64,000 nucleotides of DNA from Nocardioides sp. Soil797 (GCA_001429555.1 LMSR01000019.1:186068-250067), one strand, 5' to 3'; numbered from the stretch's first letter, positions 1-8,476 are shown. A program made the numbers and translations. Notes: generated by a model from the letters alone, not told the origin.

Positions 1-686
1 TGCACCTCATCCTCCACCTGGCCCGCGCCGGCTGGGTCCGCTGGCGCGACGAAGTGCCCGCGTTGCCGCCCAAGCCGAGCAGCCGGTCTCCCCTTGCGGT
101 GCGCATCGTGCTGGACGACGCCGAGACCGGGCACCACAGTGGTCTCGACATCACCGAGGCGGGCACCAAGAAGAGCCTCGCCCTGTACGTCGCCCGCTCA
201 CCGTCCGACGTCGAGGGCATCGCCCGACTCGGCCCCGACCCGCTGTCCGACGACTTCACCATCGACGTACTGCGCGAGATCCTTGCTGGGGCAGGTCGCT
301 CTCAGATCAAGGGCGTGCTGCGTCATCAGGGCACCATCGCCGGCATCGGCAACGCCTATTCGGACGAGCTCCTGCACGCCGCGAAGATGTCGCCCTTCAA
401 GCCGGCCTCGTCCCTCGAGGAGGCCGACGTCGAGACCTTGTACCGAGCGATCCGTGACGTCCTCGGGGCCGCCGTTGCCCGCGCCGACGGACTGGCGATG
501 AGCGAGCTCAAGGGCGAGAAGAAGACCAACCTCGCCGTGCACGGCAAGGCCGGCGAGAAGTGCCCGGTCTGCGGCGACACGGTGCGCGAGGTGTCCTTCG
601 CCGACTCGAGCCTTCAGTACTGCGCGACCTGCCAGACCAACGGCAAGCCGTTGGCCGACCGGCGAACCAGCAAGTTCCTCAAGTAG
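1..686 (+). CDS. Fpg/Nei-family DNA glycosylase, 3' part
   Basis: Base-excision repair DNA glycosylase/AP lyase of the formamidopyrimidine glycosylase / endonuclease VIII superfamily. The reading frame is open from base 3, so the N-terminal catalytic part lies outside the window; about 227 residues of a usual 270-290 are present. The helix-two-turn-helix appears as HQGTIAGIGNAYSDELLHAA. The C-terminal zinc finger has its four cysteines in CPVC and YCATCQ. The Gly-Arg-Ser loop typical of classical Fpg, just before the third Cys, reads FADSSLQYC here, so the usual zinc-finger Arg seems absent; this suggests a side branch of the family with its own lesion preference (inference). The family is clear; the substrate is not. 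Confidence 0.9.
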   Translation, partial: HLILHLARAGWVRWRDEVPALPPKPSSRSPLAVRIVLDDAETGHHSGLDITEAGTKKSLALYVARSPSDVEGIARLGPDPLSDDFTIDVLREILAGAGRSQIKGVLRHQGTIAGIGNAYSDELLHAAKMSPFKPASSLEEADVETLYRAIRDVLGAAVARADGLAMSELKGEKKTNLAVHGKAGEKCPVCGDTVREVSFADSSLQYCATCQTNGKPLADRRTSKFLK

Positions 687-721
687 CCGGGCGGGCCGAG
701 CGGTTCAGCGTGGATGCGGGC

Positions 722-1099
722 TCAGCACTCGTCGGAGACGAACTCCTCGAAGGCCTTGAGGTCGGCCGCGTCGTCATCACTCACGTCGCCCTGCAGGGCG
801 TCGTAGCCCGAGGCGGTGTAGGCGACCCGCACGATGTCCACGTAGAGCTGGTAGCCGGCCCGCGCAGAAGGGGGCACCGCTTCAGCGCCCTCTGACTTCC
901 ACAGGTCGACGATGGTGCGCTGGTAGGTCTTGTAGTCCTCGTGGGGATCGTGTGCCGTGAAGTCCTCACAGAACCCGGCGAACTCCGCGTCGGCGCTCTT
1001 CTCCTTCGTGCCGGAGTCGCCGTCACCACTGCACCCCGCGGCCACGGCGGCGATCAGTACGACGACTGCGGCGGCGCGAGCCGTGCGGGTCCAGAACAT
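722..1099 (-). CDS. small lipoprotein, array member 1
   Basis: Protein of 125 residues with a lipoprotein signal peptide: a charged start (MFWTRTAR), a hydrophobic stretch and lipobox AAGC at about residue 22, then a flexible Gly/Ser/Asp segment. The mature part holds one Cys in GFCEDF and ends in a Cys (VSDEC). The same FC...C-terminal Cys layout occurs in the next four genes, so a disulfide in the exported domain is likely. The start at 1099 is preceded by a GGGAG ribosome site. A long hairpin lies between it and the next array gene. Function is not recognised; it is probably an acidic, surface-exposed helical domain. Confidence 0.8.
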   Translation of the reverse strand: MFWTRTARAAAVVVLIAAVAAGCSGDGDSGTKEKSADAEFAGFCEDFTAHDPHEDYKTYQRTIVDLWKSEGAEAVPPSARAGYQLYVDIVRVAYTASGYDALQGDVSDDDAADLKAFEEFVSDEC

Positions 1100-1128
1100 T
1101 GCTTCTCCCGGGATTCGGTTCCGACACC

Positions 1129-1171
1129 CAGAAGGGGTGCCCCAGCCATGATGGCTGAAGCACCCCTTCTG
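1129..1171 (-). terminator. long hairpin, probable terminator of array lipoprotein 2
   Basis: Perfect 12-bp arms (CAGAAGGGGTGC at 1129-1140 and its complement at 1160-1171) enclose a second nested stem, AGCCAT/ATGGCT. It lies 22 bp past the stop codon of the lipoprotein gene ending at 1194. There is no long T run, as is usual for terminators in very GC-rich actinobacteria. Confidence 0.7.
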
Positions 1172-1193
1172 CGTGGAGCGTTCGTGCGATTGC

Positions 1194-1754
1194 TCAGTTG
1201 CTGGGCATCTCCGTGGGCAGCTCGGAGAGCATGCTCTGCAGCTCCGAGGGCAGCTCGGTGCCCAGATCCGTCGGGATGTCACTCGGCAGGTCGCTCGGAA
1301 GCTCGGTCGGCATGTCGGACGGCAGCTCGGTCGGCACGTCGGAAGGCAGGTCGCTCGGCGCCTCGGGAGCACCGGACGACATCTCGGGGCTGCACTTCTC
1401 ACCGACGTACTTGCCGAACTCTTCGGTCTGGTCCTCCTCGTCGGAGTCGAGGTCGTCCTCGGCGTCCTTGAGGTCGTCCTCGTTGTCGGCGTCGTCATAG
1501 GCGTCGATCGTCAACTCGAAGCCCTTGCGAGCATCGTCGCTGATGTCGTCGGGGGTGCCGATGTCGCCGAGGTCTGCAACGGCGTCCTTCGTCTTGTCGA
1601 AGTCGTCTCCGGCCGAAACGACCTTCTCGAAGCCGTCGCAGAAGTCATCCTTGCTGGCGTCGTCGGGCGAGCCGCCACAGGCGGTCAGGCTCGCTGCCAG
1701 GACCACGCCGACACCGGCGCTGGCGAGGGTCCGGAATACGTTCGTGCGCTTCAT
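1194..1754 (-). CDS. small lipoprotein with Pro/Ser/Asp tail, array member 2
   Basis: Protein of 186 residues. Start ATG at 1754 follows an AAAGAGG ribosome site. The signal peptide ends in lipobox LTACGG. The mature domain resembles array member 4 most closely: both have DDASxKDFCDGxxK near the N-terminus, DISDDARKGFE or its variant, and a terminal Cys (KYVGEKC here). After that Cys comes an extra tail of about 55 residues built of a repeated four-residue unit (P-S/T-D/E-hydrophobic: SDVPTELPSDMP and so on), which the siblings lack. Such tails often act as wall-spanning spacers (inference). Function unknown. Confidence 0.8.
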   Translation of the reverse strand: MKRTNVFRTLASAGVGVVLAASLTACGGSPDDASKDDFCDGFEKVVSAGDDFDKTKDAVADLGDIGTPDDISDDARKGFELTIDAYDDADNEDDLKDAEDDLDSDEEDQTEEFGKYVGEKCSPEMSSGAPEAPSDLPSDVPTELPSDMPTELPSDLPSDIPTDLGTELPSELQSMLSELPTEMPSN

Positions 1755-1905
1755 CACTGCCTCTTTCGATGGGGGTCCGGATGGGGTTCCGGTCGAGTCC
1801 GACTGCATTCCTGCCCCAGTCTCGGGGATCTACACCCAAAACTGAGAAAATTCTGAGCGAGGTCGAGAAGAACCTCTGGAGCCGCTGCCCGGAGCGGGCG
1901 ACGGG

Positions 1906-2403
1906 TCACGCGCAGTCGGTCGACACGTAGGCGATGAACGCGCTCAACTTGGCCTGGTCGGCCTTGCTGACGGAGTTGCCGGCCTTGTTCAGCTCGGCCT
2001 CGGAGGTGGCGCCGTTGATCGTCTTGATCAGGATCTCCATGCCCTCCTTCTCGTCGGCGCTCATGTCGTCGGGCGTGGTGATGCCCTTCATCTGCTTGGC
2101 CCAACCCTTGATCTCCTTGAACCCGCCGGTGGTGAAGCCCTCGGACGTGGCACGGGCGCAGAAGGCGTCCTTCGTCGGGTCACCCGACGAAGTACTCGGG
2201 TCGGTGGACGTCTCGACGTCGGTGGGGGTGTCGGTCGGGGTCTCGACCTCGGTCGGGCTCTCCGTCGGAGTCTCCACCGTCTCCGAGCTGGTGGGGCTGG
2301 CCGGGTCACCGGCCTTGCTGTCGTCCTTCGAGTCGTCGTCTCCACAGGCGGAGACGCTCAACATCAGGATGGCGCTGGCGAACAGCACTCCGAATCGGCG
2401 CAT
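1906..2403 (-). CDS. small lipoprotein with Thr/Pro linker, array member 3
   Basis: Protein of 165 residues. Lipobox SACG at about residue 20, then about 55 residues of Asp/Lys- and Thr/Pro/Ser-rich linker (TPTESPTEVETPTDTPTD), then a helical domain of about 85 residues starting FCARATSEGF and ending YVSTDCA. The FC...C pair and a TPDDMS(A/D) segment tie it to the other array members. The ATG at 2403 was chosen because the signal peptide begins there; in-frame sequence upstream is not signal-like. Function unknown. Confidence 0.8.
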   Translation of the reverse strand: MRRFGVLFASAILMLSVSACGDDDSKDDSKAGDPASPTSSETVETPTESPTEVETPTDTPTDVETSTDPSTSSGDPTKDAFCARATSEGFTTGGFKEIKGWAKQMKGITTPDDMSADEKEGMEILIKTINGATSEAELNKAGNSVSKADQAKLSAFIAYVSTDCA

Positions 2404-2488
2404 GGTCGAACCTCTCAGGCTTGGGTCGTGGCAACGGTTGCCCCCGCGACCTCTGGTTGAAACCCCGGAACAGGGGTGGAAAGCGAAC

Positions 2489-2518
2489 TGCGGAGCGGCC
2501 CCGAAGGACCGCTCCGCA
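2489..2518 (-). terminator. hairpin downstream of array lipoprotein 4
   Basis: Perfect 10-bp arms TGCGGAGCGG (2489-2498) and CCGCTCCGCA (2509-2518) with a 10-nt loop, 21 bp beyond the stop at 2540. This suggests that the array genes are separate transcription units rather than one operon. Confidence 0.6.
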
Positions 2519-2539
2519 ATCAACGGGTCAGAGACCGGG

Positions 2540-2884
2540 TCAGCAGGTCTCCATCACATACTTGCTGAACGCCTCGGACTGCTTCTTCTCGTCGTCCGAC
2601 AGGTCGGAGTCGTCGGGAAGGTCGTCCTCGTCGTCGGCGTCGCCGATCTCGTCGACGAGGAACTCGAAGCCCTTGCGGGCGTCATCGCTGATGCCCTTCG
2701 GCGTGCCGACGTCTTCCAGGTCCTTCACTGCGTCCTTGGCGTCGTCGAAGTCACTGCTCGACTCCTCGAACTTGCTCCAGCCGTCGCAGAAGTCCTTCTC
2801 GGACGCGTCGTCCGGGGGACCGCCACAGGCCGTCATGCCACCGAGCAGGGCCATGCTGGCGCCCACGAGTGCGAGTCGTCGCAT
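2540..2884 (-). CDS. small lipoprotein, array member 4
   Basis: Protein of 114 residues. Signal peptide with lipobox MTACGG, then directly the globular part DDASEKDFCDGWSKFEE, the shared segment GISDDARKGFEFLVDEI, and a C-terminal Cys (YVMETC). It has no linker or tail, so it is the minimal form of the array domain and the closest relative of member 2. Intergenic hairpins on its downstream side argue for its own promoter. Function unknown. Confidence 0.8.
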   Translation of the reverse strand: MRRLALVGASMALLGGMTACGGPPDDASEKDFCDGWSKFEESSSDFDDAKDAVKDLEDVGTPKGISDDARKGFEFLVDEIGDADDEDDLPDDSDLSDDEKKQSEAFSKYVMETC

Positions 2885-3016
2885 CTCGTCACCTCTTCAC
2901 ATCTAGGGAATGTCTGACGCATACGTTCCCATCATGTGGTGATTCCAAGCATCCTCGACACAGATTTTGTGAGACGAACCTGAAAATTCTCAGTTCACCG
3001 ACTGACGGGCCGTCGA

Positions 3017-3547
3017 TCAGGACGGGGACCCGGACGGCTCAGGAACCTCGGTGGGAGCCTCGTCGCTCGCGCACGTGGCCGACTCGAACGAGCCGTACTC
3101 CTTGGTGTTCTCCAGGTCCTGCTTGCTGCCCTTCTGGGCGGCATCCGTGAAGTCCTTGATGTCCTTGGCCTTGGCGAGCTCGTCCTGGAGGAACTCCAGT
3201 CCGTCCTCGGCCGCGTCGCTGGCGTCGTCGGGCAGGTTCTCCTCCAGCTTGTCGACGGCGACCCGCAGTTCCTCGATGGTCGTGGCGGCGCTGGCCTCGG
3301 CCGAGGCGTCGCAGTACGCCGAGGTCGACTCGTCGGAGTCATCGGAGTCGTCGGACTCCGACGTGCTCGGGCTGGGAGCGCTGTCGGTCGACGACTCGTC
3401 GGCCGACGGGTCGGTCGAGTCGGTCGGGCTGGCCGACGATGACGTGGTCCCGTCGTCCTTGGCGTCCTTGTCGGAGTCGTCGTCGCCGCAGGCGGTCAGT
3501 CCGGCCAGCAGCAACAGGCTCGCGCAGGCAAGGGTTGCACGTCGCAT
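3017..3547 (-). CDS. small lipoprotein with long Ser/Asp linker, array member 5
   Basis: Protein of 176 residues. Lipobox LTACG at about residue 20, then about 55 residues almost wholly Ser/Asp/Thr/Pro, then YCDASAEAS and a predicted helical domain ending SATC, followed by a short Pro-rich tail (PTEVPEPSGSPS). It keeps the two-Cys plan of the array and the segment DDASDAAEDGLEFLQDEL, equivalent to DDARKGFEFLVDE of member 4. The linker composition gives strong codon bias toward TCG/GAC. Function unknown. Confidence 0.8.
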   Translation of the reverse strand: MRRATLACASLLLLAGLTACGDDDSDKDAKDDGTTSSSASPTDSTDPSADESSTDSAPSPSTSESDDSDDSDESTSAYCDASAEASAATTIEELRVAVDKLEENLPDDASDAAEDGLEFLQDELAKAKDIKDFTDAAQKGSKQDLENTKEYGSFESATCASDEAPTEVPEPSGSPS

Positions 3548-3632
3548 CTCGATCACTCCTCGAGTGTGGGAATGGTTGTGATCGCCACCCATCCTTACCG
3601 ACCACACCTGAGATCGCCGTACCCCGGACTCT

Positions 3633-4355
3633 TCAGTCCACTCCCTGGGACGCGTCCGGGGTCCTGTCGGAGGTCCCAGCCGGAGTGCCGGGAACAGGGC
3701 CCGCGAAGGGTCTCGGCAACGGCAGCGCCAGCGCCGCCCGCAGCCGCCCGAGGTAGTCGTCCCGGTCGATCTCGACGACGCCCAGCGAGGCCAGGTGGTC
3801 GGTGCGCCACTGCACGTCGACGAGGCGCTGCTGGCGTCCGTCGTCGAGCAGGTCGACCAGGGCCACCAGTGCCACCTTCGAGGCATCGGTGGCGCGGTGG
3901 AACATCGACTCACCGGCGAACAGCCCGTTGGTCGCGACGCCGTAGAGGCCACCGGCCAGCTCGCCGTCCTGCCAGGCCTCGACCGAGTGGGCCCAGCCCA
4001 GCCGATGCAGCTCGACGTACGCCGCACGGATGCCTTCGTCGATCCAGCCGCCGTCACGCGCGGGGTCCGCGCAGGCGTCGATCACCTCCTCGAACGCGGT
4101 GTCGACCCGGATCTCGAAGCGCCGGCACGACCGTCGCAACGACCTGGTCACCCGGAGACCGTCGAGCGGCAGCACTCCCCTGCGCTGCGGCGACCACCAG
4201 CCCACCTCGTCGTCGATCGGCATCGGGAAGAACCCGGAGCGGTAGGCCAGCAGCAACGTCCCCGGGGCGAGGTCGGCGCCCAACGCGATCAGGTCGTCGG
4301 GGATCCCGGTCGGGTCGGGGAAGTCCCACGGGGTGGCTGGTGGCTCTGCAGGCAC
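3633..4355 (-). CDS. aat: leucyl/phenylalanyl-tRNA--protein transferase
   Basis: Transfers Leu or Phe from aminoacyl-tRNA to N-terminal Arg/Lys of proteins, marking them for ClpS/ClpAP-type degradation (N-end rule). Family hallmarks in order: WDFPDP, LIALGADLAPGTLLLAYRSG, FFPMP, WWSPQRRGVLP, WAHSVEAW, GGLYGV, FAGESMFH and LVDVQWRTDHLASLG. Length of 240 residues is normal. The start chosen is GTG at 4355, because a TACGCT -10 element lies 6 nt upstream (leaderless); GTG at 4361 is the alternative. It is divergent from the EcsC-family gene with only about 36 bp between start codons. Confidence 0.93.
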   Translation of the reverse strand: MPAEPPATPWDFPDPTGIPDDLIALGADLAPGTLLLAYRSGFFPMPIDDEVGWWSPQRRGVLPLDGLRVTRSLRRSCRRFEIRVDTAFEEVIDACADPARDGGWIDEGIRAAYVELHRLGWAHSVEAWQDGELAGGLYGVATNGLFAGESMFHRATDASKVALVALVDLLDDGRQQRLVDVQWRTDHLASLGVVEIDRDDYLGRLRAALALPLPRPFAGPVPGTPAGTSDRTPDASQGVD

Positions 4356-4378
4356 CCCCACAGCGTAGGGCTCAGGCT

Positions 4379-4384
4379 TAGGAT
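4379..4384 (+). promoter_or_regulatory. -10 element of leaderless EcsC-family gene
   Basis: TAGGAT followed by 7 nt and then ATG at 4392. This places the transcription start on the start codon, so the later of the two in-frame ATGs is preferred. Confidence 0.5.
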
Positions 4385-4391
4385 GCCCGGC

Positions 4392-5075
4392 ATGGGAATC
4401 GCGAGCAGTGTCAGCAAGCGCATCGTCAACAGCAAGCTCACCAAGGCTGCGCCCGACCTGACGAACGGCTTCGTCCGCGAAGCACTCAAGCACGCCATCA
4501 ACGGGGCGGGTCCGCTCTCGTCGGCGCAGAGCGCGGCCGAGAAGAAGTTGGCTGATTCGCACGGCGACGTCGACAAGGCGGTGCGTTCGGTGATCGACCG
4601 TCACGCCGGTTATGCCGGTGTGGAGGGCTTCGTCACCAATCTCGGTGGCCTGATCACCGCGGCCGCGACGATTCCCGCCAACATCACCGGGCTGGCGATC
4701 ATCCAGGCCCGGATGATCGCCGTCATCGCCGCCCTGCGCGGCTATGACCTCGACGATCCCAAGGTGCGCAACGCGATCCTGCTCTGCATGCTCGGCGAGG
4801 ACCCGGTCAAGAAGCTGGTGAAGCAGAAGAAGGTCCCCGCCACGCCGATGGCCCTGGCCACCGCGCCGGTGCACGACCCCGACCTCGATCGTCGGGTGGC
4901 CGGCCTGGTGGCCGCCGAGTTGATCTCCCAGGTCGGCGGCAAGCGCCTGACCTCCACGGTCGGTCGCCGCGTCCCCGTCTTCGGTGGGGTCGTCGGCCTC
5001 ACCATCGACGGTTGGTCGACCTGGCGGATCGGTCGTTACGCCTCGCGCGAACTCCGGCCGCGGGCCCGCCGATAG
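4392..5075 (+). CDS. EcsC-family protein
   Basis: 227-residue protein resembling the EcsC family: an N-terminal helical part, the central hydrophobic segment LITAAATIPANITGLAIIQARMIAVIAALRGYD, then NAILLCMLGEDPVKKL. EcsC proteins are poorly understood peripheral membrane proteins, some linked to ABC exporters or found alone as here. No ABC genes are adjacent. It is convergent with the sulfotransferase gene, and the two coding regions overlap by 40 bp at their 3' ends. The ATG at 4392 fits a leaderless start; ATG at 4383 is in frame. Confidence 0.75.
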   Translation: MGIASSVSKRIVNSKLTKAAPDLTNGFVREALKHAINGAGPLSSAQSAAEKKLADSHGDVDKAVRSVIDRHAGYAGVEGFVTNLGGLITAAATIPANITGLAIIQARMIAVIAALRGYDLDDPKVRNAILLCMLGEDPVKKLVKQKKVPATPMALATAPVHDPDLDRRVAGLVAAELISQVGGKRLTSTVGRRVPVFGGVVGLTIDGWSTWRIGRYASRELRPRARR

Positions 5076-6250
5076 ACGCTGAGCAGGCGCCGGCCCCACC
5101 CCTTCTCCTGGGCTGAGCGCACCGCCTTCTCACGCATTCGGTAGGTGGGTCGCATGTAGGAGCGCTCCAGGGCGATCTGCGTCTCTCGCAGCTCGGCCCG
5201 CAGCTCTTCCTCGGACTGCTGCAGCCGGGCCCCTTCGAGCAGCAGCGCCTTGATCGCGTCGAGGGCTGCTGCGTTGACCGCACGCGGTCGCGCCCGGTCG
5301 GGGTCCCGGAACTCGACCGGGTGGGGGTCGGGCAGCAGGTCGTCGAGGTCGCCGACCACGTCGTACCCACGGCGCCGCAGCTCGTCGACCCAGGCGTGGG
5401 AGAGGTCGTCGGCCCACTGCCGGGCCTCGGGTGGCATGCCCAGTCGGGGGGAGTCCGTCCGTCGCGAGAGCGTCTGGTGGGCGAGCAGCTCCCGGACCAG
5501 CGGCCGGTAGGCGGCCGGCCGCAGCTCCGCGTTGGCGACCTTGTTGATCCGGCGGATCAGCGCCGTCTCGGGGACGCCCAGGGACGGGTTCGACCGCTCG
5601 GCGTGCAGGTCGAGGTCGAGGCCGTCGAGACCGAAGGTGTGCGCAAATCGCTCCCAGAGCAGGTTGTGCGGTGCGCCGGGCTTGGGAACCGTGACCACGT
5701 GCACCCGTGAGGGATCGAGGGCGGCACCCCAACGGTCGAGGATGTCGGGGATCTCCTGCACTCCCCAGAACCAGGTGGCGATGCGGTCGACGCGCTCGGG
5801 GTTCTGGATCTGCTGCAGGAAGCGGCGGTACCTGATGGTGCGCCGGTGCTTGACGTTCTCCTGCCACTCCGCAGGAACCTGGCGGACCAGGTCGCGCGTG
5901 GAGAGGACGACGTGGATCTCGGTGTCGGGGTGTCCGAGTGACGCCAGGGCCCGCTTGATCTGGGCCCGTGAGGCGGTGGCCAGGATCTCGTGGCTGATGA
6001 TCGCGGTCCCCGACCAGTCACGCACCCGCTCCGCCAGCCGGTCCCACGCACCGACGGCCTCGGTCTCGAGCCCACCCCACGGCAGGCGCATGAGGTCGAG
6101 CGCGGCCAGGAAGTGGTCGTCGAAGCGGTCGGCCGGGTAGAGCACACCCTGCCCTGCCAGCCGGTCGCGATTGCGGAAGAGCACATCCTGCAGGTAGGAG
6201 GTGCCGGTCTTGGGCGTTCCGACATGGAGCAGCACCCGCTTGGGACTCAC
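5036..6250 (-). CDS. sulfotransferase-family protein 1
   Basis: 404-residue predicted PAPS-dependent sulfotransferase. The 5'-phosphosulfate loop is at the N-terminus (VLLHVGTPKTGTSYLQ, residues 5-20), and a candidate 3'-phosphate segment follows in VVLSTRDLVRQVPAEWQ. The C-terminal part ends with VVGDLDDLLPDP and a helical tail rich in Arg/Glu. It resembles the gene at 7388-8476 throughout, so the two are paralogues. GTG at 6250 overlaps the stop of the upstream gene by 4 bp and is preceded by AAGGAGAGGG. The acceptor is unknown; glycolipids or capsular glycans are common acceptors for such enzymes in actinobacteria. Confidence 0.85.
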   Translation of the reverse strand: MSPKRVLLHVGTPKTGTSYLQDVLFRNRDRLAGQGVLYPADRFDDHFLAALDLMRLPWGGLETEAVGAWDRLAERVRDWSGTAIISHEILATASRAQIKRALASLGHPDTEIHVVLSTRDLVRQVPAEWQENVKHRRTIRYRRFLQQIQNPERVDRIATWFWGVQEIPDILDRWGAALDPSRVHVVTVPKPGAPHNLLWERFAHTFGLDGLDLDLHAERSNPSLGVPETALIRRINKVANAELRPAAYRPLVRELLAHQTLSRRTDSPRLGMPPEARQWADDLSHAWVDELRRRGYDVVGDLDDLLPDPHPVEFRDPDRARPRAVNAAALDAIKALLLEGARLQQSEEELRAELRETQIALERSYMRPTYRMREKAVRSAQEKGWGRRLLSVYRRARGRSSREA

Positions 6251-7383
6251 AGTGCCCTCTCCTTGAAGTTCAACAACGTCCGTAGGGCCACGTCCAGGAC
6301 GCCGCCGTTGGTGGGACGCGTCCCTGGGACGGGTTCCGGCGGGATCAAGGCGTCCAGATCCCCGCACACAGGGTATCCAGCATCACCGATCCGATCGCGC
6401 ATTCCCGCCGCCTGGCGGCGTACCCAGTCGTCGTGGCGGGCCAGTACGGCGCGTGGCGGCCCCTGCTCGTCGGCGAGGAGCGGCACCAGGTCGGTGCCGA
6501 GGATGCGTGGACGTTGCTCCTTGGCGACCAACACACGAAGCACCAGGCTGGTCTGGCGCACCAGCTCCACCGCGTCGGGTGAGAGGCGCACGGGGTCATC
6601 GACCGACCGCTCCGGAGCGCCGACCAACGAGGCCACCGCCGAAGCCGGTGCGTTGATCGCGACATGCACCTGCGACGGGCCGGTGTCGGCTGCCTGGCGC
6701 GCCGCAATGCGGTCCAGCAGCAGGCGCGGGGGAAGGGTGTCCCTGCGCTCCCAGTCGGCCAGCCAACGAGTCCAGCGAACGGTGCCACCCTGCAGGATCC
6801 GCCAGCTCCAGACGTCGGAGAGCATCGCGCAGAGGTCGTCGGCGAGAACGACGGAGACCGGTGCACGCAGGCCGGGGACGTGCCCGGCTCGCAGCAGGGA
6901 CTGTCGGGCGACCTCGACCAGGAGCGGGTCGCCGGCCAACCGGTAGTCGCGGTGCCACGGGCGGGCCCGGACCCGGCGTGGCGCAGGCGTCGGCGCCGGG
7001 GCGGGGTTTCGGGCGAGCAGGTCGGCGAGGAGGCCCACTGCGATCCGGAGCAGCTCCGGGGCGGGCACCTGGGCCGGGTCGACCGGGGGCGCTCCGAACG
7101 CTGCGTCGGAGTCCACGCCGACCAGCGCGAGGTCGGGCTGGCCTCGTCCCGGTCCCCCCTGCTCGAGGACCCGCTCGACCAAGCGGCGTTGCTGGTCGGA
7201 AGGGGCACCCGCCGTGTGGTTCAGGCGCCGGGCCACTTCGAGCTGGGCGGCTCCCGGAAGGGGGCCACTGCTCAGGGTTCCCGGCACGGAGCCGGTGAAG
7301 GCCACCCACGGCGTCGTACCACCGGCGCGGAGGTGCTCCACCCAGGCCCAGGCGCGGGCACTGCCTGCTTCGTCGACAACCAT
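6247..7383 (-). CDS. uncharacterised protein, probable degenerate sulfotransferase relative
   Basis: 378 residues, not recognised by motif. It sits between two sulfotransferase paralogues with 4-bp spacing on one side and a 4-bp overlap on the other, so it is translated with them. It lacks the PAPS phosphosulfate loop. Its C-terminus (YPVCGDLDALIPPEPVPG, then a helix LDVALRTLLNF) matches the layout of the neighbours (YDVVGDLDDLLPDPHP and VHVVGSLDELRTGEPP, each followed by a short helix). It also has LSPDAVELVRQTSLVLRVL where they have PETALIRRINKVAN. A catalytically dead paralogue, perhaps a partner subunit, is the simplest reading (inference). Confidence 0.65.
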   Translation of the reverse strand: MVVDEAGSARAWAWVEHLRAGGTTPWVAFTGSVPGTLSSGPLPGAAQLEVARRLNHTAGAPSDQQRRLVERVLEQGGPGRGQPDLALVGVDSDAAFGAPPVDPAQVPAPELLRIAVGLLADLLARNPAPAPTPAPRRVRARPWHRDYRLAGDPLLVEVARQSLLRAGHVPGLRAPVSVVLADDLCAMLSDVWSWRILQGGTVRWTRWLADWERRDTLPPRLLLDRIAARQAADTGPSQVHVAINAPASAVASLVGAPERSVDDPVRLSPDAVELVRQTSLVLRVLVAKEQRPRILGTDLVPLLADEQGPPRAVLARHDDWVRRQAAGMRDRIGDAGYPVCGDLDALIPPEPVPGTRPTNGGVLDVALRTLLNFKERAL

Positions 7384-7387
7384 GCGG

Positions 7388-8476
7388 CTACGGCTGGCGC
7401 AGGCGGGACGCGTGGGCGCGAATCCGGGAACCGAGCTCGCGCGACGGGTCGGGACGACGGGCGGCCTCGTTGGTCATCGCCGCCAACGCGTGGACCGCCG
7501 CGTTGGTGATCTTCTTGTTCCGTACCCGATTCGGATCGGGCGCCAGGTCGCTCGGCGGCTCCCCCGTCCGGAGCTCGTCGAGACTGCCCACGACATGGAC
7601 ACCGGCACCCTCGATCCACTCGATCCAGCGCTCGGTCTCGGCCCTGGCCCAGGCATAGTGCTCGGGCGGCAGCTGCACCTTGCGGGTGTTGCGCAGGTCG
7701 ACCCGATCCAGCATCGAGCGGAGCAGCTCCTCGTGGGCACCGGTGGACCGGGTGGCCCGGTCCAGCCTGCGGTTGAGCCGACGCAGCAGCTCGGTCTCGG
7801 CAACACCCATGCCGGCGTTGGTGCGCTCGCTCTCGAGCGGCGCCCACTGCGGGTCGATGCCGAAGACCTGGCAGAACCGGTCCCACAGCGACTCACCGGT
7901 CGCACCCGGCTGCGGGACCGTCACCACGTGCACGTGCTCCGGGACCAGGTTGGCCGACCAGTTCCCCAGCACCGTCGGCAGGTCGAAGGCGCGCATGAAC
8001 CACAGGGAGTGCCGCTCCGCCTTGGCCAGGAACTTGTCGAAGGTCCACTTGCGGCCCTGCTTGATGCTCTCCTGCCAGGCCGCCGGCATCTGGCGGACCA
8101 GGTCGCGGGCGCTGTAGACGATGTGGATCTCAGCGCCCTGGAGGTCGTTCATCACCCGGGAGATCTTCTCCTGCGGGGCGGGCGCGAGGATCTCGTGGCT
8201 GATGATCGAGGTGCCGGAGTGGCGGCGTACCTGCTTGACCATGGCCGGCCAGGCACCGTCAGCGTGGCCGGGAGGCCCGCCCCAGTCCTGACCCAACAGG
8301 TCGAGCGCAGCGCGGAAGTGGAAGAGGTTCGGGTCTGCGAAGAGCCGTCGGTTGGGCAGGTTGACGCCGCGCTCGGCGAGCCGGCGGGAGTTGAGCGCCA
8401 GGCGGTCCTGCACGTAGGTCGTTCCGGTCTTGGGTGCCCCGACATGGAGGTACACCTTCCGGGCCGCTCTGCTCAT
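7388..8476 (-). CDS. sulfotransferase-family protein 2
   Basis: 362-residue predicted PAPS-dependent sulfotransferase, first gene of a three-gene unit. Residues 8-23 (VYLHVGAPKTGTTYVQ) form the phosphosulfate-binding loop; IVYSARDLVRQMPAAWQES supplies the expected second PAPS segment; GVAETELLRRLNRRLD and VVGSLDELRTG are shared with the downstream genes. The start ATG has CACAAT about 7 nt upstream, compatible with a leaderless transcript. It is probably co-expressed with the next two genes, which makes a sulfated envelope product plausible, but no acceptor-biosynthesis genes are nearby. Confidence 0.85.
   Translation of the reverse strand: MSRAARKVYLHVGAPKTGTTYVQDRLALNSRRLAERGVNLPNRRLFADPNLFHFRAALDLLGQDWGGPPGHADGAWPAMVKQVRRHSGTSIISHEILAPAPQEKISRVMNDLQGAEIHIVYSARDLVRQMPAAWQESIKQGRKWTFDKFLAKAERHSLWFMRAFDLPTVLGNWSANLVPEHVHVVTVPQPGATGESLWDRFCQVFGIDPQWAPLESERTNAGMGVAETELLRRLNRRLDRATRSTGAHEELLRSMLDRVDLRNTRKVQLPPEHYAWARAETERWIEWIEGAGVHVVGSLDELRTGEPPSDLAPDPNRVRNKKITNAAVHALAAMTNEAARRPDPSRELGSRIRAHASRLRQP

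Noticed and set aside
6247..7383. Third active sulfotransferase
   Set aside because: No PAPS phosphosulfate loop anywhere in the protein.
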